Assembly (NCBI GenBank): GCA_038087015.1 | Contig: JASBNA010000039.1 | Span: 186,001-250,000 of the forward strand | DNA from: Cerrena zonata | Lineage: Eukaryota; Basidiomycota; Agaricomycetes; Polyporales; Cerrenaceae | DNA length: 64,000 nucleotides | Reading direction: 5' to 3' | Shown here: one piece after another, positions 59,017 to 64,000 of the stretch | Layout of the letters: every line of letters starts with the position of its first letter | Position numbering within the stretch: the stretch's first letter is position 1 | Position numbers and translations under genes: made by a program | Notes under the pieces: generated by a model | Seen by the model: the letters and a program-made list of their open reading frames with translations, nothing else | Told to the model about the DNA's origin: nothing | The model's database searches: none

Positions 59017-59441
59017 ACCAAACCGTCGCCTCCGCTGAATCTCTGTAATATCCCTGATGGGTGTGTACCGATGCCAACATCGAGTTCACTCAGAAGAGTC
59101 ATCTGCGAGTTTACAAACGTGATTTGATTTCCTATTTCAATGATGTCTCGTGGACAAACTTACATGTTCGGTAGCATTAGCAATCAACAATTTGATTGGA
59201 CGGTTTCCACTGTGATCAGGACGTCAATTATAATGTATGATTGAGTAACGTACCAAATGCGTGATTGGAATCCAATGATCGACGAAACAAAAGTAACACT
59301 GCAATTACCGTTTCTAAATTTACTGCAAGACAAGGTGATCTTCGAGAGGTGGAACTTCTCTAAAACGATCTACACCCATAATTATGATTGAAAAGCAACA
59401 ATTAATTAAGACTAATATTCATACGACATATTGAAGGGAAA
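59017..59441. other. Convergent intergenic region
   Basis: About 425 AT-rich bases between convergent genes. Only 3' UTR sequence is expected; nothing was recognised. Confidence 0.5.
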
Positions 59442-62079
59442 TCACAACCTATAAGAGACATAAACCACATCCTCTTCGCATGGATCACGTTGATGTCTAC
59501 AAACTCGGTCAGTCATATTGATACTATACCGATGTTTTGGGTCTGGACACTCACTTTGTCTTGACATGATGGATGAATGCTTTGTGAGGTCCATTGGGGT
59601 GAGACCTATCGTACCTGAAAGTGTACAATGGGCGCCGCACATGCTTCGTAGCGGCCGAGCTCAACTGGACACATTCAGCGCATCCGTATCCATCCCGCGC
59701 ACGACGTATGCCTTCGGGTTTCCACTGACAGTCGTTGAAGTCGAATTGCGGGATATCCGTATCGGGAGTGTGAACGTGGATAAAGGTAGGTGAATCCAAA
59801 TCGTGATCGTCGTGTAAAACGAGGGAAGGATCACGTTGAGCGTTACTGGAACAGAAACAAAATCAATCAATCGGCCGCCTCGAAGAATGTCAATGGAGGT
59901 GAATTATCTTACAGATTATCTGTCATTTCGGTATGCCACACACGATCGTCTGTTATGTGGCTGACCAATTCCTCAAACTTCAGTGGCATTTCCAATTTCG
60001 GATGAAGGCAGTCGCAGATGTATCGGTGAGGAACGTCCTTAGCAAGATGCTCTTCCGGAAAATCCAATATTCGAATGACCTTTCGGGCAGTTCGAGAAGC
60101 AGATACATTGACCTTAATTTCAGATTTGCTGTGATGCCAGACATGGCCAAGGATCTCGGTAAAGGTGTGGATGGAGGAACCGGAGCTGCAACAACCACAG
60201 GGGCATTGGAAGAATGATGTAGCAAAATAAAGATATTTGCGATCCAGAGTTTCCGGGTGTTCGACTTCGGAACCATCAGCGTCGCAAGCATATACATCTC
60301 GAAGCTGAGATAGAAGCTTTGCTTCAGTACGGTCTCGAGTAAGAATGACATCAGCCTTGACAATATCCAGAACTTCTTGAACACGTTCTGGGGTTAACTC
60401 GATCGCGTAATCATCCTGAGATAGTATCGTATCCACCGCAGGGATCTTGAGAGCATGTTGGAGTATTGGGAACCAAAGGTGCAACTCATCCTCATTTTCT
60501 TTGAGTTGAGCTACGAACGTGTTGTAGTGAGGCTTCAACTTGGTAGAGAGGTTGTTCTTGCGTTGCCTGATGAGTTCATCTCGTCTTTTTTGCTTTTCGC
60601 GTTCGAGGCATGCTACCATTTTCCCTTTGATCTGATTCCAGACTATTGCAATCAATACACGACTCCACGACATGACATTGGAACTTACTCCTTGGTGTTA
60701 GGGGGCGTGGTTGAAACAGACAATTATGCCAGTCATAAACATAACCCTGAGGGAAATCTTCCTCATTGTAGCCCATTTCGATCAATTTCGCTTTGATACT
60801 ATGTTATTTCAGTATTACTGCCTATCAACAAATCGACAATGTATCCATACTTAGCTTCTCGTTCTGCCTTACAATCTATTTCAGCCTGAGCCTTTTCGCG
60901 CGATTGCTTCTCCATCCATCCATACATGGTGTAATTGAACTAGAAGTAGCGTCAAAGCATTATCACAGGGATATATAAAACAAGCGTACATTATTCATCT
61001 TCACCGCCTTTTCTATCATTTCGTGGATAAACGAGTCGTAGGCAACCGGGTCAGGCTTTAATGCTAAAAGGCGTTCTGCTATAGCTTCGAAGTGAGGTTT
61101 GTAGTAGCGATCACAGGAGGTGTTTTCAGTTAGAGACGGAGGATTAGATCCTATATGTAAGCCATAATTAATAATGAATGTATCGAACAATCTAGGAGCT
61201 ACGAAAATATACATACGGGACTCCTCTCCACATGCAGGAGGCATCAGCAGAAAGATGGTTCGATCCAGGTCCTTGGGAAAAAGTCTGAAAAGCCGTTTTC
61301 CATTGAGGATACTAAACGGGAATCGTCATTCAAAATAGTCCCACAAATACTCTAGTCGACTTACTTCTCCTTATGGCATGCACCACAGAGACGAACGAGA
61401 TAGCCAAAGTCGACCTTGGAGGCACGACCTACGCCACATGCCTAGACTGATGTTGGAGAAATGTTTCGCATTTCGAAATGTGAAAGACTTACTTGACAGG
61501 TATTCTCGAACACCAATGAAGCATATTGAGCTTCATTAATTGATTCTGGACAGTCGGGCATCTTGAGCTTGTTTCGTGCACGAACCCAGAGAACCTTGGA
61601 TGACTTTGACATGAACATCTCACGCAAATACTTCGACACGCGGGATAGTTGGAGGAGGTCAAGCGGATGTAACCACGACACGATCTAAAAGTGACGTCAA
61701 TTGAAGCACGTCCAATGAAGCGCAGAAGCACGATAAGTACAGGAAAGTCTTGAGCTACTCACTTCAAAGAAGATGTCAAGGGGCATGTCCTTGAGCTGTT
61801 TCAATTTCCCGGCACTCCGTTTTCCTTTATTAACGCGTTTAGTCTTAGCTGGCGTATCTTCCGCATAACGAATCCGAGAGAGGGAACTGATTATTGGTTT
61901 CTTGAGAATAAGTTTATTATCTATAATGGATAACATTAGTGCGCACGAGAAAGCTGGATGGCAGAAGGCATACTGATTGGGTTGTCTTCCAGCTCGTCTT
62001 CAGAGTTTCCAGCGATATCTGCTTCTATGGCTTGAGTTGCCTTGACTGCAGCTGCACGTTTGGCTCGTTTAGGAGGCAT
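59442..62079 (-). CDS. Large F-box protein
   Basis: About 11 exons. The start at 62079 (MPPKRAKRAAAVKATQAIEA) gives a basic N-terminus; splicing leads to an F-box at residues about 80-125: LKDMPLDIFFE joined to a segment reading SWLHPLDLLQLSRVSKYLRE. A Cys motif pair follows (ACGVGRASKVDFGY and VRLCGACHKEK). Further exons encode a charged helical region (KMVACLEREKQKRRDELIRQ; KLKPHYNTFVAQLKENEDEL) and a Cys/His segment (FQCPCGCCSSG, then IHTFTEILGHVWHHS), which may bind zinc. The C-terminus contains YGCAECVQLSS and ends at 59442. F-box proteins recruit substrates to SCF ubiquitin ligases; large families of this type are common in mushrooms. The substrate is unknown. Confidence 0.85.
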
Positions 62080-62521
62080 CGAATACTATGAGGTTGGGGT
62101 GAGAGGTTTCCTAGAACTGTAAACAATGATATCAAATCAATGTTACATATACTTGGGGACAATCTGGGGAGAACACTCTGGATGTACCGCGTCCGAAATA
62201 GAAACCAATCATTAGGTCGAGGTGACTCTAGCACAATGTGACTAGATCATAAGACATTTGTTACACCGTGTATCATAAGCGCACTGTCACGGCCACCTTG
62301 CCGCTATCATTACCGTGACCGTGGTGCAGACTCAAAGCAAGAACTTGCTTCAAATTATCATTACCATGCAACCTGAATACGCTCAAATAAAATATACCGA
62401 ACTTTGTAAGCTTACACCAATCGGACAATCTTGTGTAAGGCTATATATCCAGTGCACGAAGCGTATTACTGCGACACTGAGTCAACCCTATGATTCCAGA
62501 AGCCTCATTGAGCTTTCAGCC
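62080..62521. other. Intergenic, nothing recognised
   Basis: About 440 bases between the F-box gene start and the IFI-like copy C stop, both on the minus strand. It should contain the F-box promoter. No gene was seen. Confidence 0.5.
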
Positions 62522-63724
62522 TCAGCAGCGCATGAAGGACAAGCCCAAACCGACGCCTGCACCGATTCCTCCAACGACCTTTTTCCCTGTACCGGGAGGA
62601 ACGACAGTCATACCAGCTCTTTGCATATTCGAGAACCAGGTGCCCTTCTTCACGGCAGCACCATAAAAGTATCTCTGGGACCAAGAGGCTGCGGAACCTG
62701 CCAGTGTAGCCATCATGATTAGATAGGTACAGAGACTCGAAGCTGGTTTCCTACCTTTAGCGGGGCCGGCTGGACCGAAGCCGAAGATACGAAGGATGGG
62801 TCGGAGGATCCATGACTCGGGAATGATCAGGCCAACAACTGTGAATATGAGCATATCCCGAAGGATGGGATGTTGTTCAGATAGATCACCTGCATCATCA
62901 AGAGTGTCAGTTAATTCAAGTTGCGTTTCATAGAGAAAAGCTACAAACCAATGAGAACGACAAGTTTCAAAACGAGAGGATTGATGGTTTCAATGTGTCT
63001 GCGCAAAACTGCTTCGTCTAGACCATGTTTCGTTCCGACAGCGACTATTTTCTCTTCAATCTTATCTAGAAGTTCACGAACAGCACGTTCGCGTTCATCG
63101 TGGTGCGGGGCGTGGTCGGGGGCTGGAAACATCTCGTGAAGCTTCTCCACAATTGGTAGCAAGGCATCCTCAAGGTCTTGGGAGAGCGATTCAGTGGTGA
63201 CATCATCAGTGAGATGAGAGGCCAGATCAGCATGGAGGTGGTTAACGGAGGTTACTAGGTCGTGTACGATTTGTCGAACTTCTTCAATACGCTCCGCCGC
63301 CTCTTGGACTTGAGACTTTGCGTCATCGATGAGTGATTCTGAATATTTCTGCAGTTTTTGACCGAGAGAGTTTGCCTGCTTCCAGAAGTCAAAATGAGTT
63401 TGCTCCATACCGCCGTGGACGATATCAAGGAACTTCTGTTTGGCGTCTCCGAAGATGGAGAGGGTACGCAGCAGTTCCTGGACATTGTTCTGGTGAGCCC
63501 CGTCAACTATAGGGGATCTGTTATTGTGTGATACATGGTGAGATTCAGTATGCTCGTTACCTGAAACAGCACTGGAGACGACTCGGAATCAGAAAATGTG
63601 GTGTTGCACAACAATGAAATTCAACTCACTTCGGATATGCTCGAGCAGTTGTAGTAGAGACGTTGATGAAAACACAATATATCAGGGTGAGCAAAGCAAG
63701 GAAAGATAGGATAGGAGCCCTCAT
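62522..63724 (-). CDS. IFI6/IFI27 (ISG12)-like protein with signal peptide, copy C
   Basis: Exons 63724-63630, 63571-63561, 63506-62949, 62889-62755 and 62697-62522 give 324 residues with consistent phase. The signal peptide reads MRAPILSFLALLTLIYCVFI and ends near TTTARA. The charged helical region (YSESLIDDAKSQVQEAAERI; EEVRQIVHDLVTSVNHLHAD; ERERAVRELLDKIEEKIVAV) and the ISG12 domain (LVLKLVVLIG, FTVVGLIIPESWILRP, FGFGPAGPAKG, SAASWSQRYFYGAAVKKG, WFSNMQRAGM) match copy B throughout, 38 kb away and on the opposite strand. The C-terminus is Gly-rich (GGIGAGVGLGLSFMRC). Exon 4 has the same 135-nt length as in A and B. It appears intact. Confidence 0.86.
62698..62754 (-). other. In-frame, stop-free 57-nt intron in the ISG12 domain (copy C)
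   Basis: It has a GTAGGA donor and GGCAG acceptor at the same position as in copies A and B. The length is divisible by three with no in-frame stop; retention would add 19 residues. Confidence 0.72.
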
Positions 63725-64000
63725 AATGCGTACGGAAACGGTGGGAGTGGTGCAAGGGAGAGAAGGAAAATAGGAAGGGATACTGTTGGGCGTACCGTGC
63801 TGCTAGCAGCGCTAGAACACGATCCCAGGGTGCGACAGGGTGCGACATCATGACATTCCGGGTGAGAGAAGCATGAGGTGACCATTTCGAGGAACCAAAT
63901 GGCTATAAACGGACCATTGTCATGATCACTATTACTTCGATACGTAATAACAGCCTCCAACGCCAGGGGAAGCGTTAGGAAGTCGAGTACCTCCATCGGA
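63725..64000. other. Upstream region of IFI-like copy C (window edge)
   Basis: About 275 bases upstream of the copy C start codon. It does not visibly share the promoter block common to copies A and B. Nothing else was recognised before the window ends. Confidence 0.45.

Overview
The window looks like chromosomal DNA of an agaricomycete (mushroom-forming) basidiomycete. Genes are broken by many short introns of about 50-70 nt with GTRNGY donors and CTNAY-like branch sites. The gene content is typical of the group: a tandem array of GT1 glycosyltransferases, a DUF6534-type seven-helix membrane protein, a DUF3433 protein, a large F-box protein and a small family of IFI6/IFI27 (ISG12)-like proteins. 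I could not identify genus or species. Exon models were rebuilt by hand from splice signals and frame continuity.

Left part (1-12.3 kb): an unrecognised acidic protein with a coding 9-bp repeat (13-2823, -); a three-finger C2H2 protein resembling INO80 subunit Iec1 (3164-4387, -), divergent from TFIID subunit TAF11 (4722-5780, +); a mitochondrial FAD D-lactate dehydrogenase (6120-8558, -) with two apparent 1-nt frameshifts; and a DUF6534-like membrane protein (10265-12238, +).

Glycosyltransferase array (12.5-27 kb): four tandem minus-strand GT1 genes with duplicated flanks and a shared upstream sequence block. Two plus-strand IFI6/IFI27-like genes (21856-22960 and 23504-24691) sit inside the array between the third and fourth glycosyltransferases. 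A third full-length paralogue lies at the right edge (62522-63724, -). A short, ISG12-only protein lies at 58497-59016 (+).

Middle (28.6-50 kb): a membrane-anchored pepsin-like protease (28599-30721); a 7-kb stretch without recognisable genes; an SFP1-like zinc-finger regulator (37709-39758); a 4.6-kb gap; a DUF3433 membrane protein (44409-46994) with a GC-AG intron and one apparent frameshift; and beta-tubulin (47968-49819) with one missing base in an otherwise perfectly conserved stretch.

Right part (50-64 kb): a Vsb1-type SLC26 transporter with STAS and cyclic-nucleotide-binding-like domains (50485-54819); a multi-pass membrane protein of unknown function (56212-57465, -); the short ISG12 protein; the F-box gene (59442-62079, -); and the third long IFI6/IFI27-like gene.

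Two points stand out. First, the three long ISG12-like proteins share an unusual architecture (signal peptide, long charged helical region, ISG12 hydrophobic domain) and a stop-free intron of length divisible by three inside the ISG12 domain. Second, four 1-nt frame breaks all fall at short homopolymers in otherwise conserved genes, which points to residual consensus errors rather than four pseudogenes.
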